The position numbers and the translations under genes are program-made. Shown here one piece after another: positions 47,590-58,834 of a stretch of DNA of 64,000 nt (within the stretch, counting starts at the first letter, position 1; every line of letters begins with the position of its first letter). The notes below the pieces were generated by a model. The model was given only the letters and a program-made list of their open reading frames with translations, did no database searches and was not told the origin of the DNA. This stretch comes from Phoronis australis (lineage: Eukaryota; Phoronida; Phoronidae): NCBI GenBank assembly GCA_002633005.1, contig NMRA01000618.1:118232-182231 (forward strand), written 5' to 3'.

Positions 47590-49740
47590 TTACTAATATT
47601 GATTCGCTGGCAAATAATGTCACAGCTGTGCTGACTAATGCCATCAATGTTGCCTGTCCGATGACGATGGTGCGGCTTACTGGTAAACCTAATCGGCAGA
47701 TATGTTGGACCACAGAGCTTGCATCTCTTCAGAAGAAGGCAAGAAAACTAGCTCATCGGATTGCCTAGCGAGAAGACTCTGAAGAGGACTGGAACGCCTA
47801 CCGTCAGGCAAACAGAACCATCAAGTCTGCTACACGTAGGGCAAAAAGGGGCTCGAGGAGAAAGTTTTGCAACCAATATTTAAGTTTGTGAGCAACGGGA
47901 AAACTTGTTTAGATTCTAATGAAGGGCAAGACTGCTCAGTTGGAGACTGTCCAACCAAAAGACGGTTCATACACCAGTTCACCTGGCCAAACTCTCAGGG
48001 CCATGATGGACAAACATTGTCCCGGTAGTTTGATTTCTTGGTCATGGAACTAGAGAAGTAGCATGTGACGGGCAAGAACAGGAAATCCATATGGACTTTC
48101 TTGATGAGATGGTTAATATTCATCTCGTTAAATTGGCCGTCATGACTTTTAAACCATGGAAGGCCCCCGGGCAAGATATGGTATTTCCTAAGATGGTACA
48201 GGAAGCAGGAACCAAGCTTTTCCAAATCCTGTCTAATCTTTACAAGTCCAGTCTTAGACTAGGTTACGTCCCAGAAACCTGAACTGAGACAAGGGTTGTT
48301 TTTATTGCCAAACCTGGCATGGATTCTTACTTCAAAACGAACTGCTTTAGACTATAACTCTAACCTCCTTCTTCTTGAAAAGTCTTGAGAAATTGTTTCT
48401 CTGGCAGTTAGAAAGGCAAGATGTTATGAGCACACTTCTGAGAAATCAGTTCGCTTACAGAGCTGGCTTTTCTAAAGAGACTGCTCTTCATCTTCGTGTC
48501 AGACAGCTTGAAAATGCTGTATACAATAAATTTTTGCTCTTGGCACTTTCGTCGACATTGTTGGTGCCTTCAGCTACATTAAACACGATGCTATCTACAT
48601 GTATAATGCACTTGTTCAATTTCAGATTGACAAAGTGCTTATAAGGTGGATTATGTACATGCTGAGCAGTCAGACTGTAACAGCTAAGCTTGAGGGAGCT
48701 AGTGTGACTGTCCGTCTCACTAGAGGTACTCCACAAGGTGGTACCGCTTCACATGCTCTCTTCAATGAGGTCATGGACTGCCTGTTAAGGCAACTGTTGG
48801 CTAACATTGGGCAAGGTCTAGTTGTACAGGCCTATGCTGATGACATTGCCTTCTGCGTGTCAAGTGTTGATGCTTGCACATGCCGCAGTATTGTCCAGAA
48901 GGCACTTAATATTGCTATTCGATGGACTGAGACAGTTGGCTTGGAGATCAATAGCATTAAAACAAAAGTGTTGATGTTCACCTGGAAGTGGAAGTGGAAT
49001 GTAAAACCATTAAGCTCTATAGTACTGAACTCCCACTCCAAGAAAAGTCACCTACCTAGGTGTTACTCTCCACCATCGCCTTTTCTGGACACCTCACATG
49101 ATGGACAAGATAACCAAGTCCAAGTCGGCCCTGGTAAGGTGTTGCCGAGTAAAACTGTGGACTCTCCTGAAAATTCTCTCTGGATCTACACTGGTGTTAT
49201 CAGAACGATGTTAGCTTACTTAGCATCAATAAGGATAACATCTCTTGGACAGAGCACTGTTAGAACTAAACTGACACAAATATAGCGTTTAACTTGCTTG
49301 TGTGTTACTTCTGCTTTTCCAGGGACACCTACAGCTGCAGTGGAAATACTTATTGGTTTGCCACCCCTGCATATTTACCTCAGGGGTGAAGCTGTGCTTG
49401 CAGCTTACCGTATGAGGTGTAATGGGCAGTGGAGTAATGTACGAATCATTGATACTGTTGCAACAAGTTAATGTCAGAAACTGGACGACTCTTGGCAGTG
49501 CCAAGTGATGTTTTAGTGACGACCCTAAATCACTGACACAATTTCTATACAGTAATTGGAGCTGTTCACGAAATCATTGATTACAATGACTAACAGTCCG
49601 TTTGTTGCACTGATGGCTCTAAACTTGACAACGGACAGTCAGGATCAGGAATTTACTTTCCAGACTCGGACCTTGCAGGTAACGACAAAGAAAGCTGGAT
49701 CTCACTGGGCAACAACGTAACAGTGTTAGCTCATACAGGT
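47590..49740 (+). mobile_element. Truncated non-LTR retrotransposon (RT and start of RNase H)
   Basis: In order, with frameshifts and stops: a pre-RT region (CWTTELASLQKKARKLAHRI, then YRQANRTIKSATRRAKR); RT motifs KPWKAPGQD, FAYRAGFSKETAL, RLTRGTPQGGTASHALFN and the catalytic YADD (AYADDIAFCV); a linker TPTAAVEILIGLPPLHIYL; and an RNase H start CCTDGSKLDNGQSGSGIY. RT followed by RNase H is characteristic of I-type non-LTR clades. No intact ORF; 5' and 3' ends missing. Sense to the host gene, in intron 16. Confidence 0.9.
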
Positions 49741-50216
49741 TAAATAGTCTTTCTGTTATTCTGAAACAAATGAGGAATACATTGGAGTCGTGTCCCCATG
49801 AGTCATAATCAGGTGATTAGTGTAATGGGCCTTGCCTTTTGGCCTAAACACGCCTGATGTACCGCAAAAGGCATCAGGCCACCTGCACCCCTTTTTAAAA
49901 AATAATTTAATCCAGTATCCAGTGTCGTGCAGGCGATCGTTTATTTGGCATTAGGTGGTAGGTAAGTTGGGAAACTAGATGGTGTATGTACCTAGTATTC
50001 ACACGTTTCTATGATCAACGATTTTATGTCTGATTGAAATGCTACTAATGTGAAGAGATCGCAAATCTTACAGCTAGGTCCTCTGTCTGTGCTACTCGGG
50101 ACCACAGATGCCCCACTTTCACTTGCGTTTATGACGTCCCCAGGGGTCGGTAAGGCCAATCGTCATCACCTTCACCATCCTCATGATTCTCACCAATACC
50201 ACTATATTCGTACCAG
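49741..50216. other. Intron 16, right end
   Basis: An acceptor-like attctta-cag at about 50072 opens a Cys-containing frame, but its end phase does not fit the next exon, so I do not count it. Confidence 0.5.
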
Positions 50217-50406
50217 TCACTGCATATGTACTCTATCATAAATGTGGTGTAATGTTTGGGCCAATAGGAAGTTTAGAAGACGATCCGTGCAGTGGGACTG
50301 GCACGTATTATTTCACATGGGTACCGGATCTTGACCTGTACATACTGAAAGCTAACGCCACCAAGGCGAAGACGCATTTCGATTTCAACTGCCATATCAT
50401 GAACAG
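50217..50406 (+). CDS. CACNA2D: Alpha2delta-like exon 17
   Basis: The acceptor attcgtaccag opens in phase 1, matching exon 16. The peptide AYVLYHKCGVMFGPIGSLED, then DPCSGTGTYYFTWVPDLDLY and ILKANATKAK, matches the family CGNCSRxFxxxxIPxTNLxxLVVD block. A conserved cysteine pair is present. The donor aacag|gtaggt leaves phase 2. Confidence 0.87.
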
Positions 50407-52428
50407 GTAGGTGAAAGCTCTTGCTTCAGGTTTTAATATTATCGCAATCTCGTGTTCGTGCACGAATCTTGCAAAAAAGAAACGAGGACATGACCAACAC
50501 AATGCAATGAAATGCGCTGATGATGCATACATGTAGTAACCGTTATGATCGCAGAGGTGTTCATCAGCTTCCTGTAAGGTACAGCACAGGCCGTGCGCCG
50601 TACAGAACTCCATTCTTGTGACCATGTTGTTAGGGAAGCAACTTTATTTTTTCTCTGCAGCTAAACATATTTTTAACATTCGATACCCGAAAAGTACCCA
50701 TACTAAAATTGCAAATAAAAAAGTTTTCCACGCCCAGTAGTCCTAATTTAATATTTTTAGCGAGATGGGCCGCTGTGTGCTGTCTCTTTAGCCAATCACA
50801 AGCTTAGTAATGGAGAAGATAAAGAAGTATTTCAACATGGCTACCTCCGTATGTTGTGCCGTGAACCATACACTGTAGATGGTCAAGCAGTGTCAACGGT
50901 TATCATTTCTTGGAAACAACAGAGGAAAAAGTCAGCGAGTGTGTAGAGAATGTCTTTTTATAAGATAAAAAGGGTGCTAGTGATGAACATAATGTATGTG
51001 ATCTATTATCAGTAATGACGTAATCTAGTCTGGCCTCGGTTTTACAAGACATGTGATAAAGGTAGGATGTGTAAAGCATTATAACAGACATTCAGCAACA
51101 CAAAAATGTTACATGTGAACAGATTTGTAGTTACATGTACGCCGGAGCACAAAAATGAAATCGAACATTGCTCTATCACACGGACACTTCAATACGGCAC
51201 ATACTTGTACATACTTGGAAAATGTCATTCCGAATAACCACGTTTTTGCAGTCCTCTATAAATCTACCGTATGTTTAAAAGTGAAAAGCGGCCGAGACCC
51301 TGTACCAACACGGTTAATTAAAGTTGATCACTTGAGGTCAGCGTTTGCGCTCTCGCCATCATTTTGCCTGGATGCATCCCTGTCCAATGTATGCTATCTG
51401 TGGGCTTTGAAAGGGTACATGTACTTTTTATACGGATCACATGTAACCCTGTAATGTAAAATGCCATTTGGTCCAATCTGCACATGTAAGCCTACCTACA
51501 TGTACTACTCATGTGTCCTCCTGATAAAAAGTTGAACTTTGTTGCGTGCATCCATTCGCATCAGTGAGACAGGAATGTTTGTTGGAAACTAAGATTTAAA
51601 GTATTGCGATGCAAGCGCTACCTGTTGCTGCTAAAAAAGCAGCCTCTTTCGTCTCGGTCTACGCTTATTCATATTGGGTTTTCTATTTGCCTTCGTTGTT
51701 GCTTCGGACTAGACCGCGCTGATCTAATGGTCGGGGGTGGCGGGGTGAGGAATTAACAATTTGGAAGGAATCCTATACGAATGGCCATAAAATGGCATGT
51801 CGGCGGCGTTTTATTATTTGGTCATATCCAGAAATCATCTAGCAGTACTTAAAAATATAGTTGTAGGCGGTCTGGCGCTCGTCGTGACACATGTACGCAT
51901 GCCAGTTATGAAGTGATCACCTCGGACCATATCAATGGTCTCACACTGCGGGTTACTATCAGTCGCCAATTAACTGAAGCCGTCAATCATATTCCTGGCT
52001 ATTAACTGTCAGCACTTTGAAAACAAGCAAAGAGTTTCAAGAAAGAGCCCACTAACCCCGCTGTAGAGAGCGAACCAAATTCAAGGCGTTGAAAAGGCAG
52101 ACATGTTTAGCCTGCTCAGTAAAAGACACCGGTTTTCGTTTCAACGAACGTGTGGCAGACGACGAGAGAACTTCGCGATTTGTAATCGAATGGCAAAACA
52201 TACAACGGATTTTGTTGTTTTCAAGTTGAAATCTAAATTAATAACTTCAAGAGGTCTGCCCCATCCAAGAACAAGCTGCAGACTTGTTTTGTCGTAAAAC
52301 AGATTATTTCCCTTTGCCCACCAACTGGGTTAAAACTACGACGTCTTCATTTTATTTATTCAGGCATGTAATGCTTGGACCCAAGCTGAGCCCATTATAT
52401 TCATGTCATTTCCTTTCTATGTTTTCAG
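50407..52428. other. Intron 17
   Basis: No element or gene recognised; several short ORFs without resemblance to known families. Confidence 0.55.
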
Positions 52429-52663
52429 AGTCTTTACTTTTGGAGACTTCCAAGAATCGCCAGACATGTGCACAAGTTTAGCACCGTCGCTCATTTCATC
52501 CGAGCAAGATTTGGATATTTGTGGGTCATACATGACCGGTGAAATAAAACAAACTGACGGACCGTGTGCTCATCAGGTCGCTCCCGGTGTATCACCTCCT
52601 CTGGTTTTGATCTTATTTGCGTTGTGTGCATCCCGGTTATTTGGAAATTACGGTCACTGTTAG
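52429..52663 (+). CDS. CACNA2D: Alpha2delta-like last exon: C-terminal Cys motif and GPI-type tail
   Basis: The acceptor ctatgttttcag adds the last base of AGA. The peptide VFTFGDFQESPDMCTSLAPS, then SSEQDLDICGS, reproduces the family ending RxxPxxCxxxxxEExxxxCGG. It closes with a hydrophobic stretch, PPLVLILFALCASRLF, and a short tail before TAG, as in GPI-anchored or C-terminally membrane-held alpha2delta proteins. A polyadenylation-like aataaa lies at 53116-53121. Confidence 0.92.
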
Positions 52664-55426
52664 CTCTGCTGGCGTCAATGCAGATGTATGCAGTATATTT
52701 TTCAAAAACAGAATTTACGAATTCATTTGAATTTCGTCTTACTTCGTCGAAGTTAAACATACGTAAGATGCTTCTAAATCGTTGAATTGAGTGAATTCAG
52801 ACTGCACGGGGACAGTAGTCAAACTCCCATCATGCAGTAGAATGTCACTGATCCTTGTTATAATTTCGTACAACGCAAACTCTAAATGCACAAGGGGAAC
52901 CCCTGTCATCATGATGAAACGTGAACTGCAACTTCGATCCGAAACATTCACCCGGCACAACGTGTAGTACCGTGACCTGTGACCGAAGAGCACGATAACT
53001 TATTAAAGGCGAGTTGCAAGTACTCCACTTCGTCTCAGTTGCAGCCCACAATACAGCAGTGAAACTTCACTGTCATTGGAAGGTCGAATACAGCTAATGC
53101 AGTTGAGAAAACGTAAATAAAAAACAAGGCACCACCAAAAAAAAAACAAAAACGCCAATGGCGCTATAACAAGGTTAGATAACTGCACGGCGGGTGCTGC
53201 TGCATTGTGGGTAAATAAGGGGAGATTCAAGAGAGAATGTCACTGTGTAATCCGGGAACGTCCAGTTGCTATTGGTACATTTTGGAAGCATTGTATGTAA
53301 CTCGGACGGAAAACCTGGAGAGCTATCGTCAAAATGTCATGGAAAAGGTGATTTTGTTACATTGATCTTAAGTATGGTTACATTTACCCTCAGCTCTATC
53401 CTTACGCAGTCGAAAACGTTGGCAATCCTAGGACTGATTTCTTAAGGGAAATTGTCTGCCATGAGAACAGCATTGTTTGTGATGAACATTGAGTGTTCAA
53501 CTCCAATCCCTATCAAACTGAAATGTTCAAAAGAATTTATAATGCAAATTTTGTGAAACATGGTGTAAACCGGAGAATATGTGTTATTTTTGGTGATAGT
53601 TACATAGTTTGACGCCTTACGGAAGCACGCCGGCTGGGGATGTACACAACTGAGGTCGAATAATTTTCATATGTTTACGATTCCCATGATTGCCATGTCA
53701 CTATAAGTAAAATATCATAAACATATTTATTTCATTAAAAATACTCTCGGATAGTTGGTGTGCAATCAATTACAAACATTGCATACTGAACACGAAATCT
53801 GATACCGCTCGGCCTACAGGTGGTGACCTGGAGTAATTGTATAGCCACTTCCAGCAATCATATAGACAACCATATCCTGCTCGAACCGGACCCCCCTATT
53901 TGGCGCAGTGGGCAAAAAGTCCCGCCTCTGCGAAACAAAACTCCGAAAAAAGTAGAAAACTAGACAAAAGTCCCCACTAAAAGGCAGGAACTACCAGAAA
54001 TCGGACAATGGAAAATTAGGCTCTGAAGGTACCCGTGAATCTTTTTTGTAGTAAAAGGTACAGATTCTCAAATATTAGAGACCCCATTTTTAGGCTGAGT
54101 GCGTATGCATTTTTACGCTGTATCCCCCAAAACAGGATGGTTAGGTGATGATTAGGCTTCGCGACACGCTTCATGCTCACAAGAAATACAGTTACAAAGT
54201 TCAAAAAGACTTAAACGTGCAAAATCACATTCACGATGAATTTTAGGTAACGGGTAACAACACAATTTCACGTTTGTGCAAAAGCAAAATTGTTTCGAGG
54301 TTCACAAAAAAACTTCACCGTCTCTTCAGGAAGCACCGATTTCTCAGACAGAATGTGCGAGGGACCAAATATAAATCAAATAGAACTATAAAGAAAAATT
54401 ATGAAAGGCGACCAAACTGAAATGTATATGAACGCCAGAAAATAAACAAGGAAATAATAAGTAAAAACAGAATAACACAACAAAGAAAGAATCAATACGA
54501 CAAAGGATCAAAATGTTTAGGTGGACTTATTGCACGTTCCAAAACACCAAAGTTCAAGTGTTAAAGAGGTTATTGTAACCAGGCGGAGTTACAAAAATGT
54601 GGAAGATTTCTTAACAGAGCAACAAAAGCACGTCTTTCAGCAAATTCAAAGACAAGAGTAAGTGACAAGTAGCTTAACAAGCGGCAAACCTGAAAGCTAT
54701 CAAGCACTCACTTGTGCCATCTATTGACGGTTCTGAAATTAAAACGCATTATACATCCAATATACATGTATACATACACTTATTGCTAAGACACAGTGTA
54801 AAACTGCCGAATGAAAGATCAGTGCATAACAAAAAACTAGGATTGAGAAAGACGGGGCATGCATGACCCAGTTCTAGAACAATGACACGATGGGGTGTAC
54901 ACTCAGGAAATGTCCTTTGAGCCTACATGTATCGATTGCCTTCGAATTGGATCTAAAGTGATATCCATGTGTGTTCCCACTTCTAGCAATAGGCGTTCGC
55001 ATGAATGAATGACTTACTGCTTTAACAAAATTCGATGGTCCGAAGGAGCACTCGGGATTCGCCAGGAAGCTCTTAACGAAACACTGTTACTTTGGCTAAG
55101 AAGGTAAAACAATTCCAGACGACTCGAAACAGTGGTTCACAAAGTCATTATGTCAAGGTAGCTTTGACAATGCAGTCGAATGGCATCACACAGAACCTGT
55201 GCACAAGTTTATCAATACTAATGGTCGTAGGTAAGCCCAACCCGTTGGTTACGACCATTTTCTTCTTTTTTAACATAATCACAAAAATAAGACACACAGT
55301 ACTGCCAAACAGCATTTGTTCCATTTTTGCATGCTCTGAACGTAAAAGTGATGAATTTGCAGAGTCTGTGTTGACAACTGTCACATTTGTCATTGTAGCA
55401 CAGACTACAGTTACGGACAGTGGCTC
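52664..55426. other. Intergenic region between two converging genes
   Basis: Downstream of both genes, which face each other. Contains aataaa at 53116 and one dispersed repeat copy; otherwise nothing recognised. Confidence 0.6.
53899..54118. repeat. Dispersed 0.2 kb repeat family, copy 4
   Basis: Blocks gtgggcaaaaagtcccgcct, ccactaaaaggcaggaacta, tagtaaaaggta and ggctgagtgcgtatgcat correspond in order to the copies at 13618 and 27175. Closest to 13618. Confidence 0.8.
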
Positions 55427-56794
55427 TCAACAGCTCTCAAAGCGTAGCTTTAGGCGACGATTCCATTCATTTTTCGCAAGGCAAATTTCTGCAGCAATTC
55501 TTCGTTTTTTGTCTGCTGCCTCGGGTTCATTCACATCGTCAAGACATTTCGCCCAATCCTGATATACGGTATGGTCTTTGTCGCCACCTGTGGCTAATTC
55601 TGCTCGTTTGAAATATTCAAGTGCTAAATCGTACTTTTTGGTGTAATGTAAAACAACCGCGATATCTCTCATGGCAAAAGGTGGCCGATAATACTTGTCA
55701 TAAGCTTTCATCAAGTCGTCCAAGGCAAGCTGCAAATGTTCTTCATGGTTTGGACCACCATTCCTGTAAAGTTGGAAGTGCAGTTGACCGCGAACATAAA
55801 ACGCACTACCAAGTGGTTGAGCTTCGATGGCTGCTTCAGCAAAGGTTTGTGCTTCTGCTAACATGTTGCACTCCATGCATGTCTGCGCTATACGTCTGAG
55901 AACAGATCCACACTTTGGCACACTTTCCTTTGCTTTCCAAAGACACTGCAAACCATCGAAGTGAGCGTGTGAAGGATCGCAATCCTGCACAACCGCTGAC
56001 AAATTGGAAACAAGATCTTTGTACCAGACCAAGAGAACTCCCGCGAAAGCCCATGCTTTGCCGCTCATATCACGGACTCGCTCATTGTTTCGAGCATTAA
56101 CTGAAGCGTAACTGTCCACATCGCCAGTTTCCAGTTGATCAAGTGATCTCATTATTACTTCCGTTTCGCAATATTGTGCCACATCATACAACTCCTTCAG
56201 CGCTTCCTTTAAGAAACGGTCATTAACGTTTTCAATTTCCTTCGCTTGGCGGGCCAGTCGCATCAAATGGAATGCGTATCCCATCCGCCAGTCATGATAT
56301 TCATCTCTGTCAGGGTTGTGGGCACCGAGTGACAATGCATTCTGAAACATCTTTTTAACACACAATATGTCGTCCTGTTGAAGGTGTTGATCTGTTAAAC
56401 AGGCTGAACGAGCAATCTCGATCAGAGCACGAGCTTTCAATATCAGACACTCACTGTTAGGTTTGGTTTCAAAGATCGATTGTAGGCGCGCCTTGGTTTC
56501 TATAGCCTTTTGTTGACGTCCAATGGTATTTTCTACCCACTCAAGGTTCTTCAAGGCATTCAGATTGTATTCATCTTCTTCCAACACACGGCAAAACCAT
56601 TCTTTTCCTTCCGTTGCACTATCCAATAAACAAGCGGCAACTCCTATGATGTTCATTATGGCATGCCTTCTTGCCCATGGCTCATCAGCAAATTCTTGCT
56701 TTAAACGATCTTTTCCGACTTCTAAATATTTTTTGTCCAAGGATAAGTTATGAACGAAAGGCTGCGCAAAGTGCCCCAATACCAAGTTTCTTGT
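55427..56794 (-). CDS. Last exon: TTC22-like tetratricopeptide region, 455 residues
   Basis: The acceptor gtttgttttcag (minus strand) keeps phase 0. The peptide starts TRNLVLGHFAQPFVHNLSLD and runs to a stop after LRFESC. Helical pairs with TPR character lie at about residues 35-80 (HAIMNIIGVAACLLDS, then ALKNLEWVENTIGRQQKA), 150-190, 285-335 (VLRRIAQTCMECNMLAEAQT, then AFYVRGQLHFQLYRNGG) and 365-415 (MRDIAVVLHYTKKYDLALEY). Their order resembles vertebrate TTC22; IFIT-like proteins are an alternative. TPR folds bind protein partners. A single 1.37 kb exon suggests this part was acquired as a block. Confidence 0.85.
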   Translation of the reverse strand, partial: TRNLVLGHFAQPFVHNLSLDKKYLEVGKDRLKQEFADEPWARRHAIMNIIGVAACLLDSATEGKEWFCRVLEEDEYNLNALKNLEWVENTIGRQQKAIETKARLQSIFETKPNSECLILKARALIEIARSACLTDQHLQQDDILCVKKMFQNALSLGAHNPDRDEYHDWRMGYAFHLMRLARQAKEIENVNDRFLKEALKELYDVAQYCETEVIMRSLDQLETGDVDSYASVNARNNERVRDMSGKAWAFAGVLLVWYKDLVSNLSAVVQDCDPSHAHFDGLQCLWKAKESVPKCGSVLRRIAQTCMECNMLAEAQTFAEAAIEAQPLGSAFYVRGQLHFQLYRNGGPNHEEHLQLALDDLMKAYDKYYRPPFAMRDIAVVLHYTKKYDLALEYFKRAELATGGDKDHTVYQDWAKCLDDVNEPEAADKKRRIAAEICLAKNEWNRRLKLRFESC

Positions 56795-57184
56795 CTGAAA
56801 ACAAACATGTAAAGGCAGTTACATATCAGAAATGCATTGACAATCATTTTGAGCGACTGTAAATTCATCACTTGTATAGATTAGACGGACGTCGCACGTA
56901 AAAACCAGGAGTTGGGTTCGCCACATTGTAGGGCAGATTATAAAGTGTTCTGGCAACCAGAAACACTGCATGATCTACAGAAATGCAAGAACAAGCGAGT
57001 GAAATGTTAAGATTTCGCGAGAATGCTCAATACCGTACCACTGTAAACTAACAAATTAGTGACTTCTAAAGTGAATGTTAAATGCCTGTTACCACCGACA
57101 CTTGTAGCTCACATTGGCATGGCGTTTAAATATGTATATTTCCAAAAACGTCAGGTGTCACAGCATTCTTATCAGAACCCAGCA

Positions 57185-57275
57185 ATATATTGTCCACGTC
57201 CAAGGCGGGGTTTAAACTTGGGACCTCTCGGTTGTCAGGCCAGCGCTCTAACCACTGTACCCCTGAGTCATCCGT
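57185..57275 (-). repeat. tRNA-derived SINE head
   Basis: On the minus strand, gtacagtggttagagcgctg (A box) is followed after about 30 bases by ggtcccaagtttaaacccc, a degenerate B box. The string gtggttagagcgctgg is a standard tRNA D-arm. Downstream sequence lacks an acceptor-stem partner, as expected for a SINE. Confidence 0.65.
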
Positions 57276-57776
57276 TAATTTGAATGGAGATCTGCCATAC
57301 TTGCATAGCCTTGGGAGTGGCTATTTGGTAAGCCAACTTGAGTCATTGCTGCGTAGCTTCAACTGCTACAGCTTCGTTTATCTCCATTTAAGTTCGTCTT
57401 TCTTTACCGACAAAGGCCGGATGTACTCCTGGATCTGGATGTTGTGTTGTTTCGACCACATACATGTAAGCTCAACTACTCCTGATGAGATATTGCCTCC
57501 TCTACAGCGTGTCTTGTGTTCATCAATCCTAATTTCAAGTGACCAAACTGTTTCATTAACAAAAGATTCACCTCATGCACAGTAAGCTCGCTTGGTCTTC
57601 TCTCCCCATAACTGTATTTAGTCAGTTGTTGATCCAAGGTGTAAGGTATATTGTTCTTGTTTCGAACTTCCTGCATATGAGTCCTATGTTTTCAGAAACC
57701 CCAAGTTTGTTTGGAAAGCATGTTTTTTGTAGTCTTCTTACACGTCACCTTTTTCTGGTTTACTAAGCATTCACCA

Positions 57777-58040
57777 GGTTCAATCCTCGCCAGGCACAAC
57801 GAAAATGCAATCCAAGATCCCATCATTAGATTACCTGATACACTTGAGTGTTCTCCTGCAAACGCGGCAACACCTGAGGATGGCCGGAGAAATGAGCGAC
57901 CGAAACGTCGTACCAATGTGAATAGATTAGAAGCTGGTGTAAATAGACATAGAGCTTTCAGAAAAGATGTTAGAATACCACAACATCAAAGTGCTTTGAG
58001 AAAGTCGCTAATATTACGCGTGCCACTCCACCATGAATGT
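57777..58040 (+). other. Unassigned Arg-rich ORF segment
   Basis: Behind an acceptor-like cattcaccag, the frame reads SILARHNENAIQDPIIRLPD and NERPKRRTNVNRLEAGVNRH. It is antisense to the kinase-TPR gene. No family recognised; a transposon remnant is possible. Confidence 0.25.
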
Positions 58041-58523
58041 TAATAACCAGCCCTGTGTTTTTCTGTGGAGAAAACTGGTTCTCAACAAGTGGCATTTGGG
58101 TTTGGTTTTCCCAAGTGGTACATGGATAAAGCATCAAAACTTCTGCCATAAAACCGCTCTTGGTTTAAAGTCTGATGTTAGCAAACCCACTATATCAGCT
58201 TTTTAAGAACCCACCATTAGAAAACGAGTGCCTTGTACATGTATACACAACTATCACTTATGGATTATCGGTGACACTACTTCACATTAGATTGTGTCAT
58301 TGTTATACCATTACTGTGTCACTAGGTACACATTGGCTTCATCTGTAACTTAAAACAACGTAAGTCACTCTAATCAAAGAATAGACCTGCAATAAAAATA
58401 AAATTGATTACATCTCGTGAAAAAGCAACATTTTTCATGTCAAATGAACGTGCCTCTTTACCAGTGACATGTATGATCCAATGAAAACTGTCAAACTGAG
58501 AAAAATGTTTTTCCTAACCATAC

Positions 58524-58607
58524 CATTATCCAAAGATTGACGTCTTCCGTTTTCTCCAAGCCATCAATAAAGTCGTCTGTAGCATTGTCCATCTCCACGC
58601 AGATAGT
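58524..58607 (-). CDS. Kinase-TPR gene, linker exon
   Basis: Flanked by acceptor cttttctccttag and donor atg|gtatgg (minus strand), phase 0 on both sides. Encodes 28 acidic residues, TICVEMDNATDDFIDGLEKT and EDVNLWIM, between the kinase and the TPR region. No known domain. Confidence 0.7.
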
Positions 58608-58711
58608 CTAAGGAGAAAAGATACAATTTAGAGTGCTAATGAGTTCCCACCATGACCATGTGTTTCAAAAGAAATGTATTAATGCATCTTAAGAGAGAGA
58701 GAGTTAGAGGG

Positions 58712-58834
58712 NNNNNNNNNNNNNNNNNNNNNNNNNNNNNNNNNNNNNNNNNNNNNNNNNNNNNNNNNNNNNNNNNNNNNNNNNNNNNNNNNNNNNNNNN
58801 NNNNNNNNNNNNNNNNNNNNNNNNNNNNNNNNNN
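58712..58834. other. Assembly gap, 123 N
   Basis: Undetermined bases in an intron of the kinase-TPR gene, beside a short (ga)n run. Confidence 1.

Larger units (their letters stand above)
1880..52663 (+). other. CACNA2D: Gene span: voltage-gated calcium channel alpha2delta-like subunit (about 20 exons)
   Basis: The exons listed below read as one gene whose peptides follow the alpha2delta family order: N-terminal helical segment, WQYF motif, VWA domain with DxSxS, Cache-type segments, a Cys-rich delta region and a hydrophobic C-terminus. In that family the product is a secreted, membrane-anchored glycoprotein that binds the pore subunit of high-voltage-activated calcium channels and raises their surface level. 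The recovered exons (one copy of the duplicated pair) give about 1060 residues, close to the usual 1080-1150. Splice phases agree at almost every junction. Not found: the first exon with the signal peptide, and firm evidence for one exon between 39764 and 42252. The protein is clearly divergent, so I cannot say which vertebrate paralog is closest. CACHD1 is a related alternative, but the C-terminal Cys motif and tail fit alpha2delta better. Confidence 0.85.
56795..58523. other. Intron of the kinase-TPR gene
   Basis: Holds a tRNA-derived repeat at 57185-57275 and an unassigned plus-strand ORF near 57777-58043. No other feature recognised. Confidence 0.5.

Noticed and set aside
50073-50149. Additional alpha2delta exon (ARSSVCATRDHRCPTFTC)
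   Set aside because: It starts in the correct phase and has a donor, but its end phase puts the next exon out of frame, and skipping it gives a clean join from exon 16 to 17.
55092-55562. 156-codon plus-strand ORF
   Set aside because: Its 3' part is the antisense shadow of the TPR exon; the remainder has no family resemblance.
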